A stretch of DNA of 64,000 bases, taken from the NCBI GenBank assembly GCA_916610825.1, contig OU744446.1:17480538-17544537 (forward strand), in the 5' to 3' direction. The notes beneath the pieces were generated by a model. That model worked only from the letters and a program-made list of their open reading frames with translations, did not search any database and was not told the DNA's origin. The position numbers and the translations under genes were made by a program. Positions 43,495-54,734 of the stretch are shown here, piece by piece. Origin of the DNA: Haliclystus octoradiatus. Its lineage: Eukaryota; Cnidaria; Staurozoa; Stauromedusae; Haliclystidae. The first letter of the stretch is position 1; every line of letters begins with the position of its first letter.

Positions 43495-43687
43495 AAAGGG
43501 TTACTGTACGGCAGCCCTGTTTGCGTTGTCTAATACAAACACGCGGGATGTCGGGAGACACGAGAAAGCATCAGAAGAACAAGAGCCCGTAGGGCGAGTG
43601 TTTTTCAGTCTTCGAGTGTCTCCCAAAATCCCAAGTGTTGGTATCAGAGAACCCAAACACAAGGCTGCCGTGCAGTAACCCTTTTAT
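43495..43687. repeat. Foldback hairpin end of interspersed repeat (copy 2)
   Basis: Second copy of the 115-306 hairpin, starting aaagggttactgtacggcag and ending ctgccgtgcagtaaccctttt. It interrupts the Polinton polymerase. Confidence 0.85.
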
Positions 43688-44080
43688 GAAATAAAAAATA
43701 TTTTAATTATTGTTGAACGAATTTAACATAAAGGATTTGACAGATTAGATCAATTTTCTCCTATAAATCTTCACGTCTTCGTTATATTTTGCCTTTCTTC
43801 GAATCACAGATCCAGAGTTATACTTTCGAACCACTTTCGATTCTTTCGAAGGCTATGATTTTGATCTATCTCGTTTCTCATTTCTGCTGGTTTTGCAAGT
43901 TGTTGCTGGTTTTGTGGGGCTTTTTTGTCTCGGAATAGCCACTATGACCAAACACAATGAAGCGAAGAAGAAGATTGCCTTTAATTATAATATCCTGAAA
44001 TAATTATAGATCATCCGAAGATGCTAAAGTTATTCAAATTTGTATTTACAATTATTTAGAAATTTTGAGTGTTTTGTTTT
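43688..44080. repeat. Body of the hairpin-ended repeat (copy 2)
   Basis: Parallel to 307-695 through tttgcctttcttcgaatcac, ggaatagcca and caattatttagaaattttg. The end is approximate. Confidence 0.65.
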
Positions 44081-44449
44081 TATCTATCATGCAATGTCCA
44101 CGTTTTACAATAACTTTTTCATCTCTGTTGATTGTTTCTGAAGATTATTGATGAATTTTTCAGCTGCATCTGGACCTCGGTGGAGAGCAGGATCCGGTTG
44201 AAAGTGTTGATGATCTGATACCACTGTGTAGGTGAATTAACAAGCTTTATGATTCTGATATGTTTCAATGTAGGATTGCATTGGGATTGGTAGACCCATT
44301 TCCTTCTTTTCCAGAACTGTTATAAAAGGGATACGTAGTTGACAATCAATAATCAATAATCTTTAGTCTGACAAAGTAAAATATATCTTGATAATGTATC
44401 TTCTGAAAGAAGCCCATGAAGACTGTAAGGATAGAAGTAGCCTTTAGGT

Positions 44450-45337
44450 TACTTTGAACGTCTTAATTGTGAACGCAGCAACCTGCCCATAGAGCGAATA
44501 GCTAGATAATGTCGTTTGTCTCCTAATTCTGTAAGCAATAGCAAATCAAATCTTTTCTCCATCGACTGCGTAGATGAAACTCTAACAGGGTACACAAACT
44601 TATCCTCATAGCTGAACACATTAGGCAAAAATTGTTCATCTCCTCAAATTTTTCAATGTCTGAAATGTTGACTGGAAACTGAATACCGTCACGATGGATT
44701 GTTGCCAGAACAGCCCACATAAAAACTTTCTCATCATGATTATTGACATTAGTCACAGCATGTTTTCTGGCCAATGCAAGAGGTGTCATAACGAAGGAAG
44801 AGCCAGCAGGGGGTCGAAAAGTACCATGCCAGCTTTTATTGCTATCAAAGACTTGATGACCCATCCTGATCCATTTCTTGAGAATTCATCCATCTTATGT
44901 GTCAGCTGGTTGAATGACACTTCAAATAGTTTTTTCTGGAAATCGACATCATCTTCTTAACGGCATAAGCGTAGTTAAAGGCAGAAGTCCAACAAATACT
45001 TCAGACCAAAAAACGACTGGAGGATCTATGTTGATGCTGCGATTGAGTGGCTTTTCATGAATGAGTTCGATGTTGAAAAATAATTTTATTCCGCTCATTC
45101 TAATTCGATCAAATTTAACAATAGGATGGAAAGAACCTGTCACATTTTTTATTCTTTCACTAACGTTATTTCTGCTTCTTCGATCAATTTCGTTGTTATA
45201 AAGTTTTGCATTCCCTCTAATGGCCTGTCTGTATAAATAAGTGGCACGAATATATTCCGGATGATCTCTTCCACTATCATTCCTCTGTTCTTCGATTGCA
45301 GCATTACCTCTATTTTGTACATTTTCTTCATTAACAA
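44450..45337 (-). pseudogene. Polinton DNA polymerase B, N-terminal part
   Basis: Minus frames in order: KLIEEAEITLVKE and TGSFHPIVKFDRIRMSGIKL (the N-terminal region), then WHGTFRPPAGSSFVMTPLAL, KVFMWAVLATIHRDGIQFPV, SDIEKFEEMNNF and, in another frame, KRHYLAIRSMGRLLRSQL. These match the N-terminal blocks of PolB-type Polinton proteins (CFMWAVLAALHP, GIEFPV, HYCWIKxLSRLL). Several frameshifts and stops. Confidence 0.78.
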
Positions 45338-45429
45338 GAGATCGTTTTTTCTGGGTTGTTATGGCAGCATCAATTGATCGTCATCCCTGCTGAGAAATAG
45401 CTTTCTTTTTGTTTATTGTGAGAGCCCAT

Positions 45430-45610
45430 CTTTTCCGCACTGATTCTCGTGCAACTTTTTTGCCTCGCTTCTTCTTAACTGCTTCTGACAACAATAACAT
45501 TGGAAATCAGTACTTGAAGTGTGCTTTTTTTCGTGAGAATTTAAATTTCCTCGGAATAAAACAGTAGGAAACAGAAGGGACATTGTTTTTCGTTTGGAAA
45601 ATCATTTGGA
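45430..45610 (-). pseudogene. Zinc-finger remnant of the Polinton
   Basis: Minus frames NDFPNEKQCPFCFLLFYSEE and, shifted, HEKKHTSSTDFQCYCCQKQL with LHENQC suggest two C2H2/C2HC fingers broken by a frameshift. Confidence 0.5.
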
Positions 45611-45631
45611 ATACCACCATATCTCTATTCC

Positions 45632-46327
45632 CTATTTTATAATCGTCACCCAATTCGTTACATCCGATTCTTCATTCTTTTGATTATCAGGATCATTACA
45701 ATCATCATCAGCATCATTTTGAATTATATTAGTATTGAGAATTTCTCTCAGTTTTGGAGGTGTTAACAGGTCGGTATCATTCATAGATGTGACAGGGGAG
45801 TACATGGGAGGGGAGGATATAAAATCTAATCCAGCATCTGAGTTCGATGAATTCATTGGATCCTCATTCTGAAGTGTGAAACCCTTATTTTTGTGAAATA
45901 GATTTGCCAAACCGCTTATTTCATTCTCTTGTAGAGGAAACAATTCTATTGGGCTTTCTGAAACGAGAATTTCGGGAATCATTACATTTCCGTTCACCAT
46001 TTCCTGTAAATTCAATAAGGGTAGATCGTTTTCAAAACTTTACATCATCGGATTGTTCTGTCTGCCTCTGGGCGATGAACTCTGAAATAATGGAATTGTT
46101 GGGTGTATGTGTTCATGGTGAATGGTATTCTCTTCTGACGTGATCTTTGACTCTTGTAAAAGACTGTTTACGAGACCCTCAATGCTTCGAGAGAGTGAAT
46201 GAAGAGTGTCGTTGTCAGTAATATTGCTAAATGAATTTACATTACAATTCATCGTATTAATCACATCCTCTTTTATTTCATGTGCGACATCATCCATGTC
46301 ATGAACTTCCATGAAATGCTTCACCAA
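45632..46327 (-). other. Acidic open frames upstream of the zinc finger
   Basis: Two minus frames of 127 and 95 codons (45632-46015 and 46040-46327) rich in Asp, Glu, Asn and Ser with no recognised domain. Their strand and position suggest they are the upstream part of the Polinton reading frame that carries the zinc finger. The second starts KHFMEVHDMDDVAHEI, where MxxHD..D could be the tail of another finger. Confidence 0.35.
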
Positions 46328-46835
46328 CCACCGTCATGAGCAAGTGATAAGACCACAAATAACACGCTTTTTTCAATTGATTTTCCATATTTTCCAAAGA
46401 AAAATATAAACATTTATGAATGTCGAACATTTAATTTATAAGGGAAAGAAATAATGCTTCCTATAATCATTCACCTCGGTACCTTGAATGGAATATGACG
46501 GATAATCGATTGAAGGCATAATTTTCAATGCTAGTTTCTGGAATGAGAAACTGTGGGAAATCAGAATTTGTCACACCCTTGCTGAACCACCAAAACGAAA
46601 TGATGGACCCTTATCAAGAAAGACTCATGTGTGTCAACTGCTGTCCATAGTTTGGCAGTTTATGATGATTTACAAAACGAGGCAGTTAAAAACATCACAT
46701 AGTCACAAAAGTCATATAAGAGTTTACACATGGGCGACATTCTGGAAACTCAGGTATCATGTTGATACAAAATTGTTTTCATTACAAGCTTAGAGCACTT
46801 TCACTCAATTCGGAATATTTATCAATTTTAAAAAC

Positions 46836-47048
46836 GTGCGAGACCGCAGTCAGTTTTCGATTCTAGCTTGCCAGGTATGGCCGACTGATGCCAGGTTCTT
46901 AATTCAGGCCTACGGACATGCAACAAGATTACTGTACGGTTACATCTATATAAATCTAAAGCCTTCAATTGATGATCAATGCCGATTTAGAACTAACACT
47001 TTTCCAGATGATAAAGGTATTAACAATCCCAGGGGAACGTCTTGCTAG
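46836..47048 (+). pseudogene. Polinton-type ORF, C-terminal fragment
   Basis: YGYIYINLKPSIDDQCRFRT then NTFPDD resembles the HGYLxxDLKP...RLRTN segment that, from memory, often precedes the small basic ORF in Polinton-like elements. Only the tail is present and its role is not assigned with confidence. Confidence 0.4.
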
Positions 47049-47125
47049 AAACTCCAATTCATATAACTACACAGCTCTACTAGAATTCTCAATATCTCGG
47101 ACGGTATCGAATTAAACAATGCGTT

Positions 47126-47386
47126 ATGGTAGACGGAAGGAGGAACATGTCGGCAAGAACCAAACGCAATCTTCCATTGTTGAAAGCCATGCATATGTGT
47201 TCAAGCAAAGATAGAAAGCAGATATTTCGCCAGGATCCTGATGATTTGATTCATTCAGTAAACAGTGGCAAAAAGACTTACTTCAGAAAATTAGTCAATC
47301 CAAAGACTAGCGTTGAGCAACGTCGAAAGTTGTTAGTTCAAACAGGAGGAGGAAAAGGGTTTGGGTGGCATGATATTTTCCTGTAA
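47126..47386 (+). CDS. Small basic Polinton-type ORF ending in a KLLVQTGGG motif
   Basis: 86 codons; the N-terminal RTKRNLPLLKAMHMCSSKDR and the C-terminal VEQRRKLLVQTGGGKGFGW match a small conserved Polinton/adintovirus-like protein (leucine-rich helical start, R(R/K)KLLVQ(K/R/T)GG end). Its function is not established here. It is open throughout and its last base overlaps the first base of the next frame. Confidence 0.5.
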   Translation: MVDGRRNMSARTKRNLPLLKAMHMCSSKDRKQIFRQDPDDLIHSVNSGKKTYFRKLVNPKTSVEQRRKLLVQTGGGKGFGWHDIFL

Positions 47387-47580
47387 TGAGTAAAGCCTGT
47401 CAAAATCAGGTGGTCATTCCTGAAGAAATGTATCAAATGACGACACAAAAACTGAAAACGATGCAATCATTACAACCAAACAAAGCGGCCACGATAGAAT
47501 CAGATACTAAAATGAATGAAATTCTGAATAGGGACGCGCTTCCTGATGATCGAAAGTTAACGCGTCTATATCCCACTTGA
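47386..47580 (+). CDS. Small Polinton-type ORF
   Basis: 64 codons: VVIPEEMYQMTTQKL, then TKMNEILNRDALPDDRKLTR. The pattern (VxPEExY near the start, LDxEMxxILND..LPxDEKxxxY near the end) is that of the ORF commonly following the KLLVQ-type ORF in Polintons. Stops early compared with relatives, so probably truncated. Confidence 0.5.
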   Translation: MSKACQNQVVIPEEMYQMTTQKLKTMQSLQPNKAATIESDTKMNEILNRDALPDDRKLTRLYPT

Positions 47581-47852
47581 AAAGAGATGTGTCTCCTCGA
47601 AAGAATAGAAGAACCCCTCTCAAATTATTCAACTAAACTTTAAAACAAATTCATACTATTTAAGTCCAAATGTAAATTTTAATAAAGCATTATGAAGTAT
47701 TTAATAATGAATCAGTAAGAATGGAACCTGAAGCTGTAAACATGATATTTAATGGAGACTTAAATGTCTTTGAATTTTATCTGTTGTTCAAGTGGTGTTG
47801 TCAATGAAGGGAAAACAGTAGACGGTGATCCCTATAGAGAGACACATCAATC

Positions 47853-48095
47853 ATGGATGCGGTTCTACAAAATATCTACTTCGACTTGAGTAAGAAGAGT
47901 GCGCACAGTTCATCTGATAGACTATATTTAGCGGCTAAAAAAGTTCTACCATCTATCACCCGTAAACAATTGAAGGAATGGCTATCTAATCAAGTGACTT
48001 ATTCCACTCATCGAAATTCACGGGCTAATTATAAAACATCTATAGTATCTACTCACGAGTTTTCAGTAGCAATCAGATCTTATTCAGTTAAATAG
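47853..48095 (+). pseudogene. Polinton integrase, N-terminal segment
   Basis: MDAVLQNIYFDLSKKSAHSS then RLYLAAKKV, KQLKEWLSNQVTYSTHR matches the N-terminal part of Polinton retroviral-type integrases (LxxIYYDPSxPxSFSGxxxLYxAxK, VKEWLxxQxTYTLHK). The catalytic core is missing; the frame ends and a LINE begins shortly after. Confidence 0.75.
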
Positions 48096-48313
48096 GTTCA
48101 ATGAACGTAATTCAGGAAAAACCTTCATTTTGTTATTTTGACTTTTACTTTGAACTTTGACAGCGACGGACGCTCTTTTTTTACTCTGATGGAAATTTAT
48201 ACATCTTAGTATCTTTTGAAGCAATAACTGTCAAAACTTCAATAGAAAATGCCAGAATAAGTTTAATAAATATAAATATTGCAATAATATTGAATCATTA
48301 ATAATAATATTAA

Positions 48314-48910
48314 TCTGATGCAGTGAAAGAATTGAAACTGGAGATAGATTCTTTAAATAACGATATGGAGCACTTACGTTGTAAAGTAAGCCAACAAGAA
48401 AACGATATAAAGCAGTTGAAAGCAACAGTCTCTGCCCAAGAAAAATCTAAGGAAATTTCAAAAAATCTTTATTACCTTCGGTTTGATGGATTAGAAAGTG
48501 ATAATACTGAAACTTCTTTGAGCGAAAGCATAACAAAACTCGCTAAATCAACGTTAGGTGTTCAATTGAGCGAGCATGATTTTTCAGCAAAGATTATTAC
48601 GCCATTTTCGAAGTTAAATACGCCACGTGCAGTCAACGGAAATGACCCAGATGATGATGATAACGGAAATGACTCTGATGCAATGCCTACAGAGGAAACA
48701 ATGCCAACAAAGGAAACAAAGGAAACAAAGCCGGCGACAGTTCTTGTTTTCTTCAATAGCTTCTGGAAAAGGCGCGAAATTTTCAACGCAAGACGGAAGC
48801 TTGCAAAGACAGGTGTTTACATTTCAGAACATCTACCAAAAGAGTCTGCAAGATTATTCTTCGAATGCAGAAAATTAAAAAGAAACAAGTTTTTTGGACT
48901 ACAGACATGA
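48314..48910 (+). pseudogene. LINE ORF1 (coiled coil plus RRM-like)
   Basis: KELKLEIDSLNNDMEHLRCK and the following ~30 residues have heptad character. An RRM-like region follows (TVLVFFNSFWKRREIFNARR, VYISEHLPKESARLFFECRK). Between them is an acidic DPDDDDNGNDSD and TEETMPTKETKETK stretch. The ORF shifts frame near 48895 and ends at about 48994. The first codon is GTG at 48323 with a stop at 48311, so the true N-terminus is missing. Confidence 0.7.
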
Positions 48911-49104
48911 AGATTATTGTAAAAAAATTAGACAAAACAAACATTATGATTACTAACGACGAAGATGTCGAATTCCATAGTCAATCATCATGCTGAGGAT
49001 AAGTCAAATCTGTTACTTCTTTTTATTGCTGTTTACTTCTATTATTTATCATTTAACACTCATAATATTAATGTTCATTCTTTCAAAATAATTCAACCAC
49101 AACT

Positions 49105-50028
49105 ATGACGTCTAGACAGTCAAAATTAGAGTACATATCAGAGCAATTTGAATCAGTTGAGCGACTAGGCTATGTCACGACCCATGATATTTCCCACTCG
49201 GGAATGTCTTTTGGCTCACAAAACGTCAGATCTTTGTTAAAAAATGGTGACCACGTCGCTGATCTTCTAAATATCTCTCGTTTAAAAGTTCTAGCACTTC
49301 AAGAAGTTTGGCAAGGGGGAAATGTTTTAATTCCTAATTATACTTATGTTTGTAACGAAAGATCTAGATCTAAAGGTGGTGGTGTGGGATTAGTAATTCA
49401 CAACAGTATTACATTCTCCGTGAATTCAGAACTCACCATCATAAATGATGACATAGAAACAATCGTAGTAGAGAGTAACACATTTGCATTTGTTTCAATA
49501 TACATCCCTCCTCGCTCAATATTCAAAAATGCCATTTCAATTCTTGAAAACATTCTTCAAGTTCTCAAAAATCAAACATCATTTGTTGGTGGTGACTTTA
49601 ACACTAACTTTTTAGTAGAATCTTCTAAAGCTGACAACTTGATAAATTGTTTTCTTAATTATAATCTCGTTCCGATGATGTCCAAGCCCACAAGAATCAC
49701 AACCAAATCATGTACATTAATTGACAACACATTTACCAATTTTAAACACAATATTACCACAGGAATAATCACCACAGATATGTCTGATCATTTGTGTCCT
49801 TTTCTTCTTCTTGCAAAAAAGAATAACAAACCTTTACATGTAATTAAATACAGAGATATGTCTGACAAAAACCTTGAAAATTTTAAACTTCTGCTCTCAC
49901 GCTGTAACTGGTATCTTCATATTGATCCTATGTTAGCCTTTGATACATTTCACGAAACATTTAATGACTGTCTCAATATTGCATGCCCTTTAATAAAAAA
50001 AAACTTAATCGTAAAAATCATAAGCTAA
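49105..50028 (+). pseudogene. LINE ORF2: APE-type endonuclease
   Basis: Residues of the APE fold are present: SQNVRSLL (Asn40), ALQEVW (Glu67), VSIYIPP, GGDFN (Asp164, Asn166) and TDMSDHL (Asp228, His229). The endonuclease core looks intact. The frame breaks at a run of eight A's near 50000, after which RT continues one frame over. Confidence 0.85.
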
Positions 50029-50032
50029 ATCC

Positions 50033-51570
50033 GTGGATGACCAAAGGATTACTACTATCAAGAATAAAAAAAACAAATTGTATCACAAATGGATAACATC
50101 AAAAAATCCGGCATTTAAAATTAAATATGATTGCTATGCTTCAGTCTACTTCAAAGCTATTAAAACTTGTAAAGTATTGTATTGGAATCATTTCTATGAC
50201 TCATGCAAAAATGATATCAAGCTTCTTTGGCAGGCAACAAATACTCTCTTGGGAAGAAACATGAAAAAAAATCGATTACCAGCTTTCTTCACTGCCAATG
50301 GAAATAATTTGACAAATCCCTCAGATATTGCAGAAAAATTTAATGATTTTTTTAGAAACATAGGGCCAACGCTCGCTAAGAACTATATTTATAATGACAA
50401 ATTCAAGAAATATCTACCACGCAACCCCGGTGTTGCCTTGAAGTTTCACTGTGTATCACACACAACAGTTAGTAAAGTAATTAACAAACTGAAAAATAAG
50501 TCAAGCTTTGGGTTAAATTCAATCTCAAATATTTGTCTTAAAGCAGTTCAAGCTGAAATCATTTATCCTCTCACTTATCTAATTAATTTGTCTTTAAAAA
50601 CTGGCTTCATTCCAGATCACTATAAAATTGCTAAAGTAATTCCACTTTTTAAAACTGGAGATATTCATTTGTTCACTAATTATAGACCAATTTCGCTACT
50701 TTTCGTACATTTTCAAAGGTTATTGAACGCATAGTCTATAATCAAATTTACTTACATTTTGACAATAACTTTTTATCTTTTTTTCAATTTGGGTTTAGAA
50801 AATCCTCTCAAACTACCCATTGCGTTCTAAATTTCCTCAACAACATTTTTTCAAACTCCAACAGCAAATATCATCTTGCCCTTTTTTTAGACTTAAAAAA
50901 AGCTTTTGATACGGTAAACCACGACATCTTTTTAAGTAAATTATCCCATTATGGAGTAAATTCAACAGAATTAGTTTGGTTTTCCAATTATTTATCACTT
51001 CGATCTCAAGTAGTAGCCATAAATGATACTCACTCGCGTCCAAGTTTGATAACCTGTGGCGTTCCACAGGGTAGCATACTTGGTCCTTTGCTTTTTTTAA
51101 TTTTTATTAATGATTTACCATTGTGCTCTACATTAAAATTTAACCTTTTTGCAGATGATACCACTATACAGTGGTCATCAAATGACTTAAACAAATTGGA
51201 AAATGTTGTAAATATTGAATTAAAACAGATCTCAGAATGGTTTTCAAATAATCATTTGACACTAAATGAATCAAAAACACGATACATACTTTTTAATCAT
51301 AGAAATCCTGTCTCCATTATCATCACATTAATCAATCCAACAGTGTGGACGAAACTGCCAGAAGAAGTCTGTGAAATTTTTAAGCATTTTTCTTGATGAC
51401 AGATTGAACTGGAATGTTCACATTGACTTTGTTTGTAAAAAAATCAGAAAACTTTTGTATACAATTATTCGACTTAAAAATTTTCTCCCATTAGCTCATA
51501 AAGTAAAAATATATTCTGCAATAGTAAAACCACATATTGAATATGGCTTAACTGTCTGGGGGTAATTCTG
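50033..51570 (+). pseudogene. LINE ORF2: reverse transcriptase
   Basis: RT blocks in order across several frames: INKLKNKSSFGLNSISNICL, LINLSLKTGFIPDHYKIAKV then IPLFKTGD, FLDLKKAFDTVNHDIFLSKL, CGVPQGSILGPLLFLIFIND, the catalytic NLFADDTTIQW, then the thumb SIFLDDRLNWNVHID and IVKPHIEYGLTVWG. Frameshifts near 50700 and 51330. No RNase H follows, consistent with L2/CR1. Confidence 0.87.
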
Positions 51571-52390
51571 CTCATCGCAATAAAGTTAACGTTTTACAAA
51601 AAAAATGCATCCGCATTATCACTCTTTCTAAGCCTCTCGCGCATTCGTTACCTCATTCAAAATCTGTATCAATTTCGACTTTCGATGATCTTTACAAATG
51701 CAATGTTCTCGCCCTAATTTGGAGTTTTTTCAACAAAAAATGTCCAGCAATTTAGTAAACAATTTTCACTCCCTTGGAAGTAGTTCCAACAGACGACAAC
51801 GATATGTAATGTATGTCCCCTTTGAGAAATCAAACTTTCACCAAAAACTTCCTAATTACCATTACCCCACAATGTGGAATCACTCATTAAATATTATAAG
51901 TAAGTTATATGACCAAAATAAGTTCAAGATACAGCTCAAGCTCGCTCTACTGAACAAGTATTCTGATATCTGCTCCATTGGCTTACCAGACTGCTATGTT
52001 TGTTCACAATCAGACTAATAACCTGCCTATTAACACCACTCAAATTCCTTATGAATTTTCTTCTTTCTTTGCAATCAACTTATTAACATTATCTCACTCA
52101 ATCTATGCAATCTGAAAATAATTTTTTTTATCTTATTCAATCTTTGCATTCTGCAATTTTATTTTCTATGTACTAATATTCATTATATTTGCTTTCCTTC
52201 TTTTATCCTTATCTGAAACTTAATTGACTTATCCTGGCATTATAATATGCTAATTGTAAATCATACAGTGTCCCCGATAAACAAGCATTGCTTAAGGGGT
52301 GACCTCAATCATTTTATAAATGTGAATCAATATAATTGTTATTAAATATTTTCATTAAGTAACTTTTATTCACAGAAGTGATTGAAATAT
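51571..52390 (+). other. LINE C-terminal remnant and 3' UTR
   Basis: The frame at 51698-52018 (LPNYHYPTMWNHSLNIISKL ... LPDCYVCSQSD) is the usual C-terminal region of these LINEs, ending in a stop. The UTR contains gataaacaagcattgcttaa, a small hairpin-forming 3' end. Confidence 0.55.
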
Positions 52391-52539
52391 ATATCTATCT
52401 ATGTTATGCGTTGATCTTTTTCGAGTTATGCCTGGCTAGAGCCATGAAAAGCAAATCTGCTTTGGGTACCACTTGTGCTTTCCAAAAAATAATCAATTCT
52501 AGCCAGTAATATCAATTCTAATCAATAATTAACTACTAA

Positions 52540-52990
52540 CAAATGACTTAAATGATATATATACTTGGCTATGGTCAAATAAATTGAGTTTAAATGTATC
52601 TAAAACTATTTGTATGGCCATAGGTTCTAAACCAAATCTAAAAAAGCAAAGCTCACAAAACTCATATAACTGTGAATAATGAGTATATTGATAATGTATC
52701 CCTTCTAAAATATCTAGATGTGAAATTGATCAGTGCCTATCATTTGATAACCATATCAATGCCATGACTAGCAAAATACATAGAGGCATCGGTGTATTGA
52801 AATACATTGGACGCTATTATACCCAAACATACATCCTCCTTAGTTTATAATTCAATTGTTTTGCCTCATTTTGATTATTGTGCTGTCGTATAGGGGAATT
52901 GCAAACAGCAACATCTCGATCGCCTCCAGATATTACAAAACAGAGGGATGATAGCAGTTCTTCGTTGTGACTATCCATACATTTATAGAA
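52540..52990 (+). pseudogene. Second LINE, RT C-terminal fragment
   Basis: NDIYTWLWSNKLSLNVSKTI, EIDQCLSFDNHINAMTSKIH and YNSIVLPHFDYCAVV, followed by LDRLQILQNRGMIAVL, match the end of an RT domain in three frames with stops. It belongs to a different LINE subfamily from the copy at 48300-52390. Ends where acagggattggcaact begins. Confidence 0.65.
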
Positions 52991-52999
52991 TACAGGGAT

Positions 53000-53820
53000 T
53001 GGCAACTCTATTGTTTTTGGCCGCGCGGTCAGATTATGTCGAATTTGGCTGGAAATGGAGTCACGTGATCTTGAGCCGACACAAGATTACAACGATGCGG
53101 TCAAAACCTTATAATCATTGTAACTTGCATACTATAATATCCTACGTTGCTCAATGTTTTCGAAGTTTTATGTTCTGACAATGTTAAATAGAGCTTACTT
53201 TAAATGTCTATGACAATTTAATTACGTTTAAACAAAATAGCGAGTAGATATGGCCAATTTAATTCACCATGTTTTGCGGTATATTTCACCCAAATATTGC
53301 TTTGGTCACTTTTACAATTTGCTAATTAATGTTTGTAACTTTGAAAAAGAAAATGTATGTGGTCGTCGAGATTTAATTAATCTACAAATATATTTATAAC
53401 TAATAAATCACAATCAAGCTGAAATGTTCACGGAAAAATAACTGCACTTCTTCTAAATGACAGGAAGACAGTTTACAGCTAGGTAGCCTATATAGGCATA
53501 CGACATATACAAGTAGCACAAAATACACTCAAAAATTTTCATCACGTAACAAATAATAAGGATAGTGTATACAGCAGAGGGAATAGAATGAATAAGCTAC
53601 AAAAATTTAGCAAGCAATACACAGAATAAACAAGATATTGTGCAAATATCGATAACTGGATTGGTAAATTAAAACACTTGTAAAAACATTCAGTGTCGAT
53701 GTATTACATTTATAATTACGTTATGTTACACTTACATTTACAATGCATTTTACACAATATCAAATAATGGACGCTCACCTTATCATTCAAATTAACGTTG
53801 AATTGCTGTTACTTTAAAGT
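53000..53820. other. Non-coding stretch, mostly unassigned
   Basis: Begins with cagggattggcaactctatt and ggccgcgcggtca, which look like the left end of a hAT-type element with no right end found. The remainder has no recognised feature. Confidence 0.4.
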
Positions 53821-54150
53821 TTGAATTTTCTTTTAATTTGTTCCATTAATGGGGAAAGATGATCTGATATATCACTGGTCAACACTCAAACACTAAGATT
53901 ATTGTAGTGGGATTTGTGATAAGTAGAAATAACTTATGAAGAAAGTGTGAATCTAATAAGGCTGATGATTTAGGTGACATGCTAAGAATGTCGACATTGA
54001 ATTCTCCGGCTATGAAGATGCATTTGTTTGATATAGAGGAGAGGATACTTTGTAGAATTAGTAAGGATTGAGATAAAATTGCATTAGGTGGAATGTAAAT
54101 TGAGGCAATATAAAAATCTTTGGTGTTTATGATAATGATTTCTATGTTAA
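53820..54150 (-). pseudogene. LINE endonuclease, downstream half (cut by outer Gypsy)
   Basis: On minus, NIEIIIINTKDFYIASIYIP, then ILQSILSSISNKCIFIAGEF with NVDIL (the GD.N block with Asp changed to Glu). The upstream half is at 63651-63830. The reading frame continues in register when the Gypsy and one TTAA copy are ignored. Confidence 0.8.
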
Positions 54151-54418
54151 TGTAGGAGATCTTATCACTCTAATGGGTGATCTTCTAGGTGTTATGGTAA
54201 TCTGACTCCTTGTATTCATATTGAATTAAGAACTCCCACAAGATAATATATGTGAATATAATTGTAATGATAAACTAATACCAGTGCTTGTCGAAGTGAA
54301 TCTAATTAATAATATACTTTACATTGGTTTTTATATGATTATAAACGAGGTTACCTCAAAAGGAGGATAAGCTAATATCAGCTGCCTGATAGAGAGGCTG
54401 ATAAATTAATCCACTACA
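54151..54418 (-). repeat. Outer Gypsy 3' LTR
   Basis: 268 bp. It differs from 63382-63650 by four substitutions and one indel by eye. Confidence 0.95.
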
Positions 54419-54440
54419 GATGTCCCCCCCCCTCCGAGAC
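54419..54440 (-). other. Polypurine tract of the outer Gypsy
   Basis: Minus strand GGAGGGGGGGGGACATC directly precedes the 3' LTR. Confidence 0.75.
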
Positions 54441-54734
54441 GGAGTCCGAGGGAATTTACAGGACTATATAGTATTATATGAATATGTATGAATGTTATAG
54501 TAGTAGTATTAGGTATCTATTACTAACATGGTGATAGTACTGTTATTCTATTCTATAATTCTATAATATTGCTAAGCTATTTATTAAGTAAATTATTGTA
54601 TTATTATTATTTATTTATGTATTTTGATTTGATTTGATTCATTTATTTATTTAATTTTTATTTTTTTTTTTTTTAAGGCTAATTGCGATTCATCGCTATG
54701 ATTAGTAACTACTCAATATGTTATATAATGCAGT

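Larger units (their letters stand above)
42790..48095. mobile_element. Decayed Polinton/Maverick element
   Basis: Recognised parts are a protein-primed DNA polymerase B (minus), a zinc-finger remnant (minus), small Polinton-type ORFs including one with an RRKLLVQTGGG tail (plus) and an integrase N-terminal segment (plus). Polintons are large self-synthesising animal elements related to adintoviruses. No packaging ATPase, cysteine protease or major capsid gene and no terminal repeats were seen. The copy is heavily deleted, and split at 43495-44080 by a later repeat. Confidence 0.8.
48300..52390 (+). mobile_element. L2/CR1-like LINE, nearly full length
   Basis: Carries ORF1, an APE-type endonuclease and a reverse transcriptase in order on plus. 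The 3' end is near 52390, where a short attgaaatatatatctatct microsatellite-like tail occurs instead of poly(A), as usual for this superfamily. ORF1 lacks an ATG at its 5' edge, so the copy is slightly 5'-truncated. Frameshifts in ORF2 make it inactive. Confidence 0.85.

Noticed and set aside
43376-43678. 100-codon plus frame across the Polinton and hairpin repeat
   Set aside because: It is the shadow of the minus-strand polymerase frame running into the repeat hairpin.
48562-48786. Minus frame opposite LINE ORF1
   Set aside because: Shadow of the real plus-strand ORF1.
52990-53180. Possible hAT left end cagggattggcaactctatt and a 76-codon frame
   Set aside because: No inverted right end or 8-bp duplication was found, and the frame joins a LINE tail to unrelated sequence.
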